Source: Streptomyces sindenensis (GTDB taxonomy: Bacteria > Actinomycetota > Actinomycetes > Streptomycetales > Streptomycetaceae). Taken from it: a stretch of 64,000 nt of DNA. Of the stretch, positions 16,439 through 24,799 are shown in pieces. Position 1 is the stretch's first letter; each line of letters begins with the position of its first letter. Location of the stretch: positions 1 through 64,000 of the forward strand of contig NZ_BMSG01000029.1 in NCBI RefSeq assembly GCF_014649035.1, in the 5' to 3' direction. The notes under the pieces were generated by a model that was given only the letters and a program-made list of their open reading frames with translations, searched no databases and had not been told where the DNA came from. A program made the translations under genes and the position numbers.

Positions 16439-17671
16439 TCACTCGTCGCGCTGAACGTTCCGCATCCTGCCGTACGCGTACACACACCCCGCCAGCGCCA
16501 GATCCGACAGCAGCATGAAGCCGATCGCGTAGGAGTCCTTGGCGCTGTAGATCGCGCCCATCACCAGCGGCGGCACGAACCCGCCGAGCCCGCCCATCGC
16601 TCCGACGATGCCCGTCACGCTGCCCACCTTCGGCTGCGGCGTCACCTGCGAGACCAGGGCGAACACACTGCCGCTCGCGGTGCCTAGCCCGGCCGCCATG
16701 GCCAGGAGCGCGATCGTGCCGACCGGGTCCAGCGGCGGCTCGAAGGCCTGCACGATCGCCATCAGCGCGGCCAGCAGCAGGGCCACCGAGGTCACCGCCG
16801 CCGGGTGGATCCGGTCCGAGAGCCAGCCGCCGACCGGCCGGAGGACCACCGTGACCAGGGCGAACCCGGCCGCCTTGGTGCCCGCCTCGGTCGGCGACAT
16901 CTCGTACCAGGTCTTCAGATACGTCGGCAGATAGACCCCGAACGCCACGATGCCGCCGAAGCCGATCGCGTACAGCGCCGACAGCTCCCAGGTCACCCGC
17001 AGCTTCCCGGCCGCGCCGAGCCGGTGCGCCAGCGTGTCCGCGGGGATCTTCCGGCCGGGGTGGTCGGTCACCAGCACGGCGGCCACCAGCGCGAACACCA
17101 CCAGCGCCCCCGCCACCACGAGGGAGGGCAGATCGTCGCCGTGCTTCGCGATGCGCGGGGTGAAGTAGCCCGACAGCGCCACCCCGCCCATGCCCATCCC
17201 GAACACGCCCAGCGCGAAGCCCCGTTTGCGCGGCGGGAACCAGGCGTTGACCAGCGGAACGCCGATCGCGAACGTCGTCCCGCCGAGCCCCAGCAGGAAG
17301 CCGACCGCGAGCATCGCCCCGTACGAGTTCTTCGCCGGGATCAGGAGCAGCACCGGCACGATCGTCAGCGCGGAGACCAGCGGGAACATCAGCTTCGCGC
17401 CGTACTTGTCCGTCAGCGCCCCCACCGGGATCCGGCCCAGCGACCCGACCAGCACGGGCACGGCCACCAGGAACGACTGCTGGAACGAGCTGATCCCGAG
17501 GCGGTCCTTGTAGTCCCCGGACATCGGCGCGATCAGATTCCACGCCCAGAAGGTCAGCGCGAAGCCGACCGTCGCGAGGATCAGATTCCGGTACGCCGCC
17601 GAGGACGGCGCCTCCCCCGCCGGGGCGGGGGAGGCGGGCGGCTCGGGGGACGGTTTGACAGAGGTGTCCAC
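16439..17671 (-). CDS. NarK/NasA-type nitrate/nitrite MFS transporter
   Basis: A 410-residue, 12-helix major facilitator of the nitrate/nitrite porter family. The start of the membrane domain (LATVGFALTFWAWNLIAPM) and the helix 5 region (GLGGTTFAIGVPLVNAWFPP, then RGFALGVFGMGMGG) match NarK-type signature regions. It probably moves nitrate or nitrite across the cytoplasmic membrane; no reductase gene is adjacent, so direction and partner are unknown. The GTG at 17671 gives a hydrophilic Pro/Ala N-terminus without a clear ribosome site. It diverges from an AsnC/Lrp regulator. Confidence 0.85.
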   Translation of the reverse strand: MDTSVKPSPEPPASPAPAGEAPSSAAYRNLILATVGFALTFWAWNLIAPMSGDYKDRLGISSFQQSFLVAVPVLVGSLGRIPVGALTDKYGAKLMFPLVSALTIVPVLLLIPAKNSYGAMLAVGFLLGLGGTTFAIGVPLVNAWFPPRKRGFALGVFGMGMGGVALSGYFTPRIAKHGDDLPSLVVAGALVVFALVAAVLVTDHPGRKIPADTLAHRLGAAGKLRVTWELSALYAIGFGGIVAFGVYLPTYLKTWYEMSPTEAGTKAAGFALVTVVLRPVGGWLSDRIHPAAVTSVALLLAALMAIVQAFEPPLDPVGTIALLAMAAGLGTASGSVFALVSQVTPQPKVGSVTGIVGAMGGLGGFVPPLVMGAIYSAKDSYAIGFMLLSDLALAGCVYAYGRMRNVQRDE

Positions 17672-17788
17672 ACCAGCAAGTCAAGGGCCCGGGACGGCGC
17701 ACGGCCCGTCGGACTGCGCCGACCGGGCGACAGCGAGCCGTTCCGGGCTCCCTCAGCCGATATCGCCGCCAGCTGGGACAATCGCCGT

Positions 17789-18220
17789 ATGGATCGGCTG
17801 GACAGGGAAATCCTCGGCATTCTCCAGGAAGACGCCCGGATCTCGTACCGGGACCTGGGCGTACGCGTGGGGCTCAGCGCCAACGCGGCGGGTGACCGGG
17901 TCCGCCGGATGCGCCGCGACGGGGTCATCCGGGGCTTCACCGTCATCGTCGACCCGGCCGCCGACACCCGTTCGGGCCTGGTCGTCTTCATCGATGTGAC
18001 GCTGCGCCTCGACACGACCAACGAGGAGTTCGAGCGCTCGGTGCTGATGCTGCCGGGGATCACGGAGGTGGTGCACGTGACCGGCGGCCACGACTACCTG
18101 CTGCGGGCCACCGCCGCCGACCCGGGGGCGCTGGACAGCCTGCTGCGCCGGCTGAAACGGGAGGCGGGCGTCGCCCACTCCAACACCCGGGTCGCGCTGC
18201 GGGCGGCCCCGAAGCACTGA
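17789..18220 (+). CDS. Lrp/AsnC family transcriptional regulator
   Basis: A 143-residue Lrp/AsnC regulator. An N-terminal winged helix (DRLDREILGILQEDARISYRDLG, then LSANAAGDRVRRMRR) is followed by the RAM ligand-sensing domain (PGITEVVHVTGGHDYLLRATA). These proteins form octamers and often respond to amino acids. A GACAAT hexamer lies at 17777-17782, exactly where a -10 box would sit if transcription started at the A of the ATG, so the gene is probably leaderless. It may regulate the divergent NarK-type transporter. Confidence 0.9.
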   Translation: MDRLDREILGILQEDARISYRDLGVRVGLSANAAGDRVRRMRRDGVIRGFTVIVDPAADTRSGLVVFIDVTLRLDTTNEEFERSVLMLPGITEVVHVTGGHDYLLRATAADPGALDSLLRRLKREAGVAHSNTRVALRAAPKH

Positions 18221-18251
18221 GCCGGCGGCCGCCGGGGCCCTGCGGTCCCCG

Positions 18252-19832
18252 TCAGATCGGGGCCTGCCAGGTCACCGTCGTCGGCCGGCCGCCGTCCTCA
18301 CCGCGCCCGTCGTCCGCCACCACCAGCCGCACCCCGCTCCGCCCGTCCGGCAGCCGGACCGGGGCGTCCACCTCCACCTCGATGGCCGAGACCCCGGGCC
18401 TGCGGTGCGCGGCGGCCAGCGCCCCGCGCAGCGCGGCCAGCAGCTCCCGGCCCGTCTCCTCGCCCACCAGCGCGTCCACGGCCCCGGTGAACTGCACCGA
18501 CGGCGGGAAGCCCAGCAGGGCCGCCGCGCCCCCGGTCTCCCGCAGCACCCGGCCGCGGAAGGTGCTCGGCGCCGCGGCGGGCGGCTGCTGAAGGGCGAAG
18601 ATGGCGGTGCGGACCTCCTGGATGGTGGAGTCCAGCTCGTCCACGGCCCGCCCCAGCAGTACGTCGGCCCCCTGCTCCTCCGTCTGCCCGCCGTTCCCGG
18701 GCTCCGCGGCGACCGTGCTCTCCTCCGACGCGGCCCGCCGCCGGGTCGACTCCAGCATCATCTCGGTGGCGAAGAGCCGCTGGACCACCAGATCGTGCAG
18801 GTCACGAGCGATCCGGTCGCGGTCCTCGTACACCGCGAGCTGCTCCCGGTCGGCCTGCGCGTCCGCCAGCACCAGGGCGAGCGCCGCCTGCGAGGCGAAC
18901 TGGGTCGCCAGCAGCCGGTCCAGATCCGTGTAGGGGCGCTCGCCGCGCCGCCGGGGCAGCGCGAGGGTGCCGATGAGCCGTCCGCCGCTCTGCAACGGCA
19001 GCATCATGCTCGGCCCGAAGCGGGAACGTACCCCGGTGGTCATCCGGGGGTCGGTGGCCGAGTCGTCGATGAAGACCGGTTCGCCGCCGAGCAACTGCAC
19101 GAGCACCGGCGAACCGGGCTCGATCACCGTGCCGACGATGCCCGCCGGATCGTCCGGCGTCGAGGCGGTGACGATCTCCATCCCGCCCTCCTCCGTCGGC
19201 TGGAGGATCACCCCGGCCGACGCGCCCGCCAGCACCCGGGCCCGCTCGGCCACGGTCATCAGCGCGTCGGCCGCGTCGGTACCGGTCAGCAGGGCCGTGG
19301 TGACGGCCGCCGCGCCCGCGATCCAGCGCTCGCGCTGCCGGGCCGTCCCGTACAGCCGGGCGTTGCCGATCGCGATCCCCGCCTGGGCGGCCAGGACCCG
19401 CAGCAGGCCCGCATCCGTGTCGCTGAACGGCCCCGGCCGCTTCCTGCCGACGGAGAGGTGGCCGAACACCTCGGTGTCCACCAGGACCGGTTCCCGCAGG
19501 AAGCTCCCTTCCGTCTCGACCTCCGCCGTTCCGGTGGCGTACAGCGCGTCGATCCGGTCCCGGTCGGGGTCCAGCACCGCGAGCGCGCCGTGGCGGGCCC
19601 CGGTGAGAGCGGTCGCGGCCTCCACGATCTGCTGGAGAGTGGAGCCCAGCTCCAGATCGCTGCCGACGCTGAGGACCGCCTCCAGCAGCATCGGCAGCCG
19701 CCCCAGGCCGACGGCATCGGACTCGGCGGGCCCGGACTGGGCCGGTTCGGGCTGGGCCGGTCCGCGGTCGGCCCGCCCGGCCCCGGCCGGTCCCGGCTCC
19801 ATGGTTCCGGGCGTCCGCGCCGACGCGCTCAC
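18252..19832 (-). CDS. GAF-domain sensor kinase with degenerate ATPase domain
   Basis: A 526-residue protein with DevS/DosT-like layout: a Pro/Gln-rich start, GAF domain 1 (about 45-160), GAF domain 2 (about 165-325), then a HisKA_3 dimerisation segment with H346 in DRDRIARDLHDLVVQRL. The ATPase part is short. The helix that should carry the N-box Asn reads ALRGALAAAHRR (468-479) with no Asn; DDGRG is present at 507-511, but the chain ends 15 residues later without a GxGxxG lid. It may be a pseudokinase or need a partner. The GTG at 19832 overlaps the mbl stop by 4 bp, so the two are co-translated; an ATG at 19802 is possible. No response regulator is adjacent. Confidence 0.8.
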   Translation of the reverse strand: MSASARTPGTMEPGPAGAGRADRGPAQPEPAQSGPAESDAVGLGRLPMLLEAVLSVGSDLELGSTLQQIVEAATALTGARHGALAVLDPDRDRIDALYATGTAEVETEGSFLREPVLVDTEVFGHLSVGRKRPGPFSDTDAGLLRVLAAQAGIAIGNARLYGTARQRERWIAGAAAVTTALLTGTDAADALMTVAERARVLAGASAGVILQPTEEGGMEIVTASTPDDPAGIVGTVIEPGSPVLVQLLGGEPVFIDDSATDPRMTTGVRSRFGPSMMLPLQSGGRLIGTLALPRRRGERPYTDLDRLLATQFASQAALALVLADAQADREQLAVYEDRDRIARDLHDLVVQRLFATEMMLESTRRRAASEESTVAAEPGNGGQTEEQGADVLLGRAVDELDSTIQEVRTAIFALQQPPAAAPSTFRGRVLRETGGAAALLGFPPSVQFTGAVDALVGEETGRELLAALRGALAAAHRRPGVSAIEVEVDAPVRLPDGRSGVRLVVADDGRGEDGGRPTTVTWQAPI

Positions 19833-20866
19833 CCCGCCAGCGGGTTGAGGACCATCGGCTGGATCTTGCCGTCCAGCATCGCGCCCAGGCCGAGCACCGA
19901 GCAGACATCGGGCCGCTCGGCGATGTGCACCGGCATCCCGGTCGCGCTCCGCAGCATCTGGTCGAGGCCCGGGAGCAGCGCGCTGCCGCCGACCATCATG
20001 ATCCCGCGGTCCGCGAGATCGGCCACCAGGTCCGGCGGGCAGTCGCGGAGCACCTTGCCCACGCCGTCGAGCACCGCGGTGAGCGGGGTGTTGATGGCCT
20101 GTCGTACGGCGGCGGTGTCGACCCGCACCGTGCGGGCCAGGCCGGTCGCCACGTCGCGGCCGTGGATGTCGGTGAGGGCCGGGCCGGTGAGCTGGAGCCC
20201 GTTGCCGTGCAGCGCCAGCTGGAGCGGGCGCACCGACTGGCTCGGCAGCAGCAGCTCGTGGTGCTGGCGCAGGTACTGGATGATCGCCTCGTCGATCGCG
20301 TTGCCGCCCACCGGGATCCGGACGGCGGTGACGATCGAGCCGAGCGAGAGCACCGCGATCTGGGTGGTGGCTGCCCCGCACATCATGATCATGGTGGCGG
20401 TCGGCTGCTCGACCGGCAGCCCGCAGCCCACGGCCGCCGCGATCAGGGTGTCCACCAGCTCGACGCGGCGGGCGCCGAGGCCGACCAGGGTCTCCACCGT
20501 CGCCCGCTGGGCCAGCGGATCGGCCTCGTGCGGGGTGCAGGCGGCGGCCCGCAGCCGGGGCTTGCGGCGCAACTGGCGGCGGAGCTTGTCGCCCAGCAGA
20601 TGACGCAGCATGCGCTGGGCCATCTCGATGTCGACGACGGTCCCGCCGGAGACCGGGCGGGCCACCCGGATGTACTCCGGGGTACGGCCGGTCATCTGCT
20701 CGGCGAGCGCGCCGACGGCGATGAGGGAGCCGGTACGGGTGTTGACGGCGGCGACGCTCGGTTCATCGACGACGAGCCCGAGCCCCTTCACGTACACCCG
20801 GGTCCTCGCGGCCCCGAGGTCGACGGCGACATGGCAACGCTGCAACTGCTCAAGGCTGACGGTCAC
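19829..20866 (-). CDS. mbl: MreB-like actin homologue Mbl
   Basis: A 345-residue bacterial actin of the MreB/Mbl family. ATPase motifs are visible: DLGAARTRVYVKG (phosphate 1), the VELVDTLIAAAVGCGLPV hinge and MMVGGSALLPGLDQML (adenosine site). The phosphate 2 segment (MIMMCGAATTQIAVLSLG) has CGAAT where MreB usually has DIGGGT, and 'DVSGGTV' reads PVSGGTVVDIE. In S. coelicolor, as I recall, the orthologue SCO2451 acts with MreB in spore-wall assembly rather than vegetative growth. GTG at 20866 is preceded by GGGAGAA. The downstream GAF kinase overlaps it. Confidence 0.85.
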   Translation of the reverse strand: MTVSLEQLQRCHVAVDLGAARTRVYVKGLGLVVDEPSVAAVNTRTGSLIAVGALAEQMTGRTPEYIRVARPVSGGTVVDIEMAQRMLRHLLGDKLRRQLRRKPRLRAAACTPHEADPLAQRATVETLVGLGARRVELVDTLIAAAVGCGLPVEQPTATMIMMCGAATTQIAVLSLGSIVTAVRIPVGGNAIDEAIIQYLRQHHELLLPSQSVRPLQLALHGNGLQLTGPALTDIHGRDVATGLARTVRVDTAAVRQAINTPLTAVLDGVGKVLRDCPPDLVADLADRGIMMVGGSALLPGLDQMLRSATGMPVHIAERPDVCSVLGLGAMLDGKIQPMVLNPLAG

Positions 20867-21002
20867 GGCGATTCTCCCGAGCGCGCGGATGGAGGGGGTG
20901 CCGGCGGTGGCCGGTATGTCTCATATCAACTTTGGCGCTGTCGGGCCCGTCGCGCGCGTTGAGATGCGCCGGAAGGGGAGCGGGAGCTGACGGCTCCTCA
21001 GC

Positions 21003-21572
21003 TCACCCGCTCGGCAGCAGCCGCTGGAACAGGCCCCAGGTGAACTCGGCGACCCGCTCCCGGCCGGACCCGGGATCCGTGACGGCCAGCGCCCACCGGG
21101 TCGGGGCGCTGCCCTCCATCGGCCGGGCCGGGGGAAAGGCGCGGGCCGCCTCGTCCACGGTGCACGACCAGGGGCGCAGCTCCGTTACGGAGGTGAGCTC
21201 CGGGCCCGCCGCGCCCGGGGCCCGGACCAGCCACTCGTTCCAGACGGCGCCGCCGGGCCCGGCCATCACCTCGAACCGCAGATCGGGCCAGAGCGGCAGT
21301 GGCCACAGCAGCGCCTCGCACTCCAGGTCGCCGACCCGGCGCGGCCGGATCAGCTCCGGTTCGCCGAGGACCGAGCGGTAGCGGCGCAGCGCTCCCCGGC
21401 CCCGGGGCGCCCGCACCATGGCCTGCCAGCGGCGGTTGGCCTCCCGCAGGTCGGCGAGGGAGGCGCTCAGTTCGTGCCGGGCGTCTTCGACCAGGCCGGG
21501 CTGGAAGTCGGCCATCCGGCGCAGCAGGACGAGCTGGAACTGGAGCGGGCCGAAGGGGGCGGGAGTGCTCAT
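21003..21572 (-). CDS. Conserved protein of unknown function
   Basis: I do not recognise a family. The 189-residue protein has an N-terminal amphipathic alpha-helical part (LQFQLVLLRRMADFQPGLVEDARHELSASLADLREANRR) and a C-terminal part rich in Trp/Pro (LLWPLPLWPDLRFEV, LRPWSCTVDEA). It has no signal peptide or membrane helix. ATG 21572 is chosen for the upstream GGGAGGA. It is monocistronic and reads toward mbl. Confidence 0.65.
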   Translation of the reverse strand: MSTPAPFGPLQFQLVLLRRMADFQPGLVEDARHELSASLADLREANRRWQAMVRAPRGRGALRRYRSVLGEPELIRPRRVGDLECEALLWPLPLWPDLRFEVMAGPGGAVWNEWLVRAPGAAGPELTSVTELRPWSCTVDEAARAFPPARPMEGSAPTRWALAVTDPGSGRERVAEFTWGLFQRLLPSG

Positions 21573-21696
21573 GCCGCCCATCCTCCCGTGTGCCAGGCGT
21601 ATCGGACCGGCTGTCCCCGGAGTCCTTGATTCCTCACACAATCCTCACCCGGGTGGCTTCCCCGGTTGTTCCGCGCCCGCCTAACCTGCGGGCGCC

Positions 21697-22578
21697 ATGG
21701 ATTACTGCCACCCGTGCCGACGGCATCTCAACGGAGCCCTGGCCTGCGCCGGGTGCGGTACGCCCGCCGAGGCGCTGGGCCCTTACGCGATGCCCGCGGA
21801 CGCCGGCCCCGCCCCGGCCGAGCGGCACGGGGCGGCCGCCCCCGCCGACGGGGACGGCGCCCCCGGCCGCATCCGGAGGGACGCCCGAAGGCCCCGGGGC
21901 GACGCCGCCCGTGAACCCGGACGAGCGTCCCGCAGCGAGGCCGGTGGGGTGACCCGGACGGGCGAGGCCGGTGGGGACGCCCGGCGCGGCACCGCCCGCA
22001 AGCCCGCCCGGGAGTCCCGCCGCGACGCCGCCCGTGAGCCCCGCCCCGGCTCCCGGCGGCGGGCCCGCGGCAGCCACCGGCGGCGCGGCCGGACCGTGCT
22101 GCTCGGGGTTCTCGGGCTGCTCCTCGCGGCGGGCGCCCTGAGCCTGGCGGAACTGGCCGTGGAGCCCGGGCGGGACGACACCGCGGCCGACTTCGTCAGC
22201 GACGCGCCGGCCGACCCGGCCGAGCCCGGGCCCGCGAAGACCTCCGCCGAAGCGCCCCGCGATCCCGGTCCGGCCGGCTCCCGGGCCGGGGCGGCCACCG
22301 GCCCCGCTACCGACGCGAAACCGGCGGACGCCCGCGGCGAAAGCCCGGACCCGTCCGGCTCCCCGGGCCCCGGCGCCTCCACCACGGACGAGCCCACCGC
22401 CTCCCCGGAACCCGACGGGGCGGACCCGTCCGAGGCCCCGGACAGCCGGCCCGCCGACCCACCGGGCGCGGACGACCCGGAGGAGCCGACGACCGCGCCC
22501 CCGCCGCCCCCGGCGGAGCCGACGCCCGCCCCGACCCCCTCCCCGACCTGCACCCGCTTCCTGTGGTGGTGCGCGTAG
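21697..22578 (+). CDS. Zinc-ribbon, single-span membrane protein with disordered tail
   Basis: Function unknown. The 293-residue protein starts with a four-Cys zinc ribbon (C4-x2-C7, then CAGC at 17-20). A long Arg/Gly/Ala-rich basic stretch follows, then one membrane helix (about 129-150, TVLLGVLGLLLAAGALSLAEL) and an extended Pro/Asp/Ser/Glu-rich segment ending in a short CTRFLWWC motif. The layout suggests a type II membrane protein with a cytosolic ribbon and an external disordered tail. CCTAACCT precedes the ATG closely, so the mRNA may be leaderless. Confidence 0.65.
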   Translation: MDYCHPCRRHLNGALACAGCGTPAEALGPYAMPADAGPAPAERHGAAAPADGDGAPGRIRRDARRPRGDAAREPGRASRSEAGGVTRTGEAGGDARRGTARKPARESRRDAAREPRPGSRRRARGSHRRRGRTVLLGVLGLLLAAGALSLAELAVEPGRDDTAADFVSDAPADPAEPGPAKTSAEAPRDPGPAGSRAGAATGPATDAKPADARGESPDPSGSPGPGASTTDEPTASPEPDGADPSEAPDSRPADPPGADDPEEPTTAPPPPPAEPTPAPTPSPTCTRFLWWCA

Positions 22579-22595
22579 GCAGGTGAGCGCGACGC

Positions 22596-23027
22596 CTACG
22601 GGGTCTCCTCCCCCAGCATCCGGCGCAGCAGATCCCGCAGCACCGTGCGCTCGTCGTCGGAGAGCCCGGCCAGCGGCTCCCGGGCGAAGTCCAGCGCGTC
22701 CCGCAGCTCACGGGCCGTACGCCGGCCCCGCTCCGTCGCCGCGGCCAGCTTCACCCGCCGGTCGGCCGGATCGGGCCGCCGCTCGACCAGGCCCCGGGCC
22801 TCCAGCCGGTCGACGATCCCGGTGATGTTCGACGGCTCGCACTTCAGCCTGACGGCGATCTTCCGCATCGGCAGCGGATCCAGCGAGAGCAGCCCGAGCA
22901 CCCGTGCCTGCGCGCCCGTGAGGGAGTGCTCGGCGGCGGCCCGGTCGTACTCCTCGTGGTAGCGCGCCACGACGGTGCCGATGAGCTCGACGACCTCAAG
23001 GGTCAGGGTGTCTGTGCGAGTGGCCAT
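22596..23027 (-). CDS. MarR family transcriptional regulator
   Basis: A 143-residue winged-helix dimeric repressor (LTGAQARVLGLLSLDPLPM, KCEPSNITGIVDRLEARGLV, RRPDPADRRVKLA). The single Cys lies in the recognition helix (LKCEPSN), not at the N-terminal position used by the peroxide sensor OhrR, so it is probably not OhrR despite an ohr-like gene nearby. It diverges from the CurA-type oxidoreductase over a 131-bp gap containing related TCATGAA/TTTCATG sequences, and it likely controls that gene. Confidence 0.9.
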   Translation of the reverse strand: MATRTDTLTLEVVELIGTVVARYHEEYDRAAAEHSLTGAQARVLGLLSLDPLPMRKIAVRLKCEPSNITGIVDRLEARGLVERRPDPADRRVKLAAATERGRRTARELRDALDFAREPLAGLSDDERTVLRDLLRRMLGEETP

Positions 23028-23049
23028 GGACGACAGCGTACCGATTTAC

Positions 23050-23097
23050 TTGACATCATGAAATATTCAGGAGCATGGTTGTTTCATGTCATGAAGC
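23050..23097. promoter_or_regulatory. Intergenic MarR-type promoter/operator region
   Basis: A TTGACA hexamer (23050-23055) runs into TCATGAAA, and an inverted copy TTTCATGTCATGA begins at 23082. The two related elements face each other across about 20 bp between the divergent marR and oxidoreductase genes. The stretch is unusually AT-rich. Assignment as the MarR operator is inferred. Confidence 0.45.
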
Positions 23098-23158
23098 TTT
23101 TCGTGCCGTGCGGCGCGGAGGCTCACCCCCCGTAGGACATTGAGGAGAACCCGAGCCC

Positions 23159-24178
23159 ATGTCTGCAGCACTTCCCACGTCCAGCCGCGAATGGCACCTC
23201 GTCGCCCGCCCGCACGGCTGGCCCAAGGCCGAGGACTTCGCGCTGCGTGAGGCCGCGGTGGCCGCTCCGGCCGAAGGCCGCATCCTCGTCCGGAACAAGT
23301 ACTTCTCGGTCGACCCGTACATGCGCGGCCGGATGAACGACGTGAAGTCCTACACCCCGCCCTTCAAGCTCGACCACCCCATGGACGGCGGCGCGGTCGG
23401 CGAGGTCATCGCCTCGAACGCCGAGGGCTTCGCCGTCGGCGACCACGTCCTGCACGGTCTCGGCTGGCGCGAGATCGCCGACCTGCCCGCCAAGCACGCG
23501 GTGAAGGTCGACCCCGACATCGCCCCGCTCTCCGCCTACCTCGGCGTGCTCGGCATGCCCGGACTCACCGCCTACGCGGGCCTGTTCGAGGTCGCCTCCT
23601 TCAAGGAGGGCGACGCGGTCTTCGTCTCCGGCGCGGCCGGGGCCGTCGGCAGCCAGGTCGGCCAGATGGCGAAGCTCAAGGGCGCCTCCCGGGTCATCGG
23701 CTCTGCGGGCTCCGACGAGAAGGTCAAGCTCCTCGTCGAGGAGTACGGCTTCGACGCCGCGTTCAACTACAAGAACGGCCCGGTCCGCGACCAGCTCAAG
23801 GCCGCCGCCCCCGAGGGCATCGACGTCTACTTCGACAACGTCGGCGGCGAGCACCTCGAAGCCGCGATCTCCTCGCTCAACGTGCACGGCCGCGCCACCA
23901 TCTGCGGCATGATCGCCCAGTACAACGCCACCGAGCCGACCCCCGGCCCGAACAACATGGCGATGATCATCGGCAAGCGGCTGCGCCTCCAGGGCATCCT
24001 GGTGAGCGACCACTCCGACCTCCAGCCGCAGTTCGTCCAGGAGGTCGCCGGCTGGCTGGCCTCGGGCGAGCTGAAGTTCCAGGAGACCAAGGTCGAGGGC
24101 ATCGAGAAGGGGTACGACGCCTTCGTCGGCCTGCTGCGCGGCGAGAACACCGGCAAGATGATCGTCTCCCTGGTCTGA
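23159..24178 (+). CDS. CurA-type MDR NADP-dependent oxidoreductase
   Basis: A 339-residue zinc-free medium-chain reductase of the CurA / leukotriene B4 12-hydroxydehydrogenase group, which reduces alpha,beta-unsaturated ketones and aldehydes with NADPH. Family signs are VDPYMRGRMND near the N-terminus, GVLGMPGLTAYAGL, the nucleotide loop SGAAGAVGSQVGQMAK, and FDNVGGEHLEAAI. ATG at 23159 follows TTGAGGAGA. Its control by the divergent MarR protein is likely from position only. Confidence 0.9.
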   Translation: MSAALPTSSREWHLVARPHGWPKAEDFALREAAVAAPAEGRILVRNKYFSVDPYMRGRMNDVKSYTPPFKLDHPMDGGAVGEVIASNAEGFAVGDHVLHGLGWREIADLPAKHAVKVDPDIAPLSAYLGVLGMPGLTAYAGLFEVASFKEGDAVFVSGAAGAVGSQVGQMAKLKGASRVIGSAGSDEKVKLLVEEYGFDAAFNYKNGPVRDQLKAAAPEGIDVYFDNVGGEHLEAAISSLNVHGRATICGMIAQYNATEPTPGPNNMAMIIGKRLRLQGILVSDHSDLQPQFVQEVAGWLASGELKFQETKVEGIEKGYDAFVGLLRGENTGKMIVSLV

Positions 24179-24286
24179 CCCGCCTCCTGCCGTTCGCCGG
24201 GCATCGGCCGCGCGTTACGCTCGTCCGCAGGCCGTCGCGATCGTGGGCGCGAGTCGCGGCGCACCAACCGGAGGAATCGTCACACC

Positions 24287-24715
24287 ATGACCATCCAGAA
24301 GATCGACGTCGCCTACACCGCCGTGGCCACCGCCGAGAACGGCCGCGACGGCCGGGTCTCCTCCGACGACGGTCACCTCGACGTCGTCGTGAACCCGCCG
24401 AAGGCCCTGGGCGGCAGCGGCGAGGGCACCAACCCCGAGCAGCTCTTCGCGGCGGGCTACAGCGCCTGCTTCCAGGGCGCGCTGGGCGTCGTCGCCCGCC
24501 AGGAGAAGGCCGACGTCTCCGGCTCGACCGTGACCGCCTCGGTCTCCATCGGCAAGACCGAGGCCGGCGGCTTCGGCCTGGAGGTCGCGATCAGCGCCTC
24601 CATCCCGAACGTCGACGCCGCCACCGCGCGGGCGCTCATCGAGAAGGCCCACCAGGTCTGCCCGTACTCGAACGCCACCCGCGGCAACATCGAGGTCGAG
24701 CTCTCGGTCGCCTGA
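24287..24715 (+). CDS. Organic hydroperoxide resistance protein (Ohr/OsmC family)
   Basis: A 142-residue thiol peroxidase. The two reactive cysteines are in place: C61 in GYSACFQGAL and C125 in HQVCPYSNAT. The LGGSGEGTNPEQLFAAGYSAC block is the Ohr hallmark. Ohr reduces organic and fatty-acid hydroperoxides, recycled through lipoyl proteins in other species. It appears to be transcribed alone and ends at a strong hairpin at 24732-24770. Confidence 0.92.
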   Translation: MTIQKIDVAYTAVATAENGRDGRVSSDDGHLDVVVNPPKALGGSGEGTNPEQLFAAGYSACFQGALGVVARQEKADVSGSTVTASVSIGKTEAGGFGLEVAISASIPNVDAATARALIEKAHQVCPYSNATRGNIEVELSVA

Positions 24716-24731
24716 CCGTCAGGACTCCACA

Positions 24732-24770
24732 CGCGAGGACCGCACCCCTGCCAGGGGTGCGGTCCTCGCG
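24732..24770. terminator. Long hairpin terminator after ohr
   Basis: A 19-bp perfect inverted repeat begins CGCGAGGACC and returns as GGTCCTCGCG, with one base between the arms (a practical loop of 3-5 nt). It follows the ohr stop by 16 bp and precedes the EI24 gene. No T-tract. Confidence 0.85.
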
Positions 24771-24799
24771 GCCGTTGCGCACGCCGTACGCTGACGCCC

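Noticed and set aside
19833..20381. Upstream extension of the GAF kinase frame.
   Set aside because: It lies within mbl in another frame and is low-complexity Arg/Pro sequence; GTG 19832 with the GTGA overlap is better.
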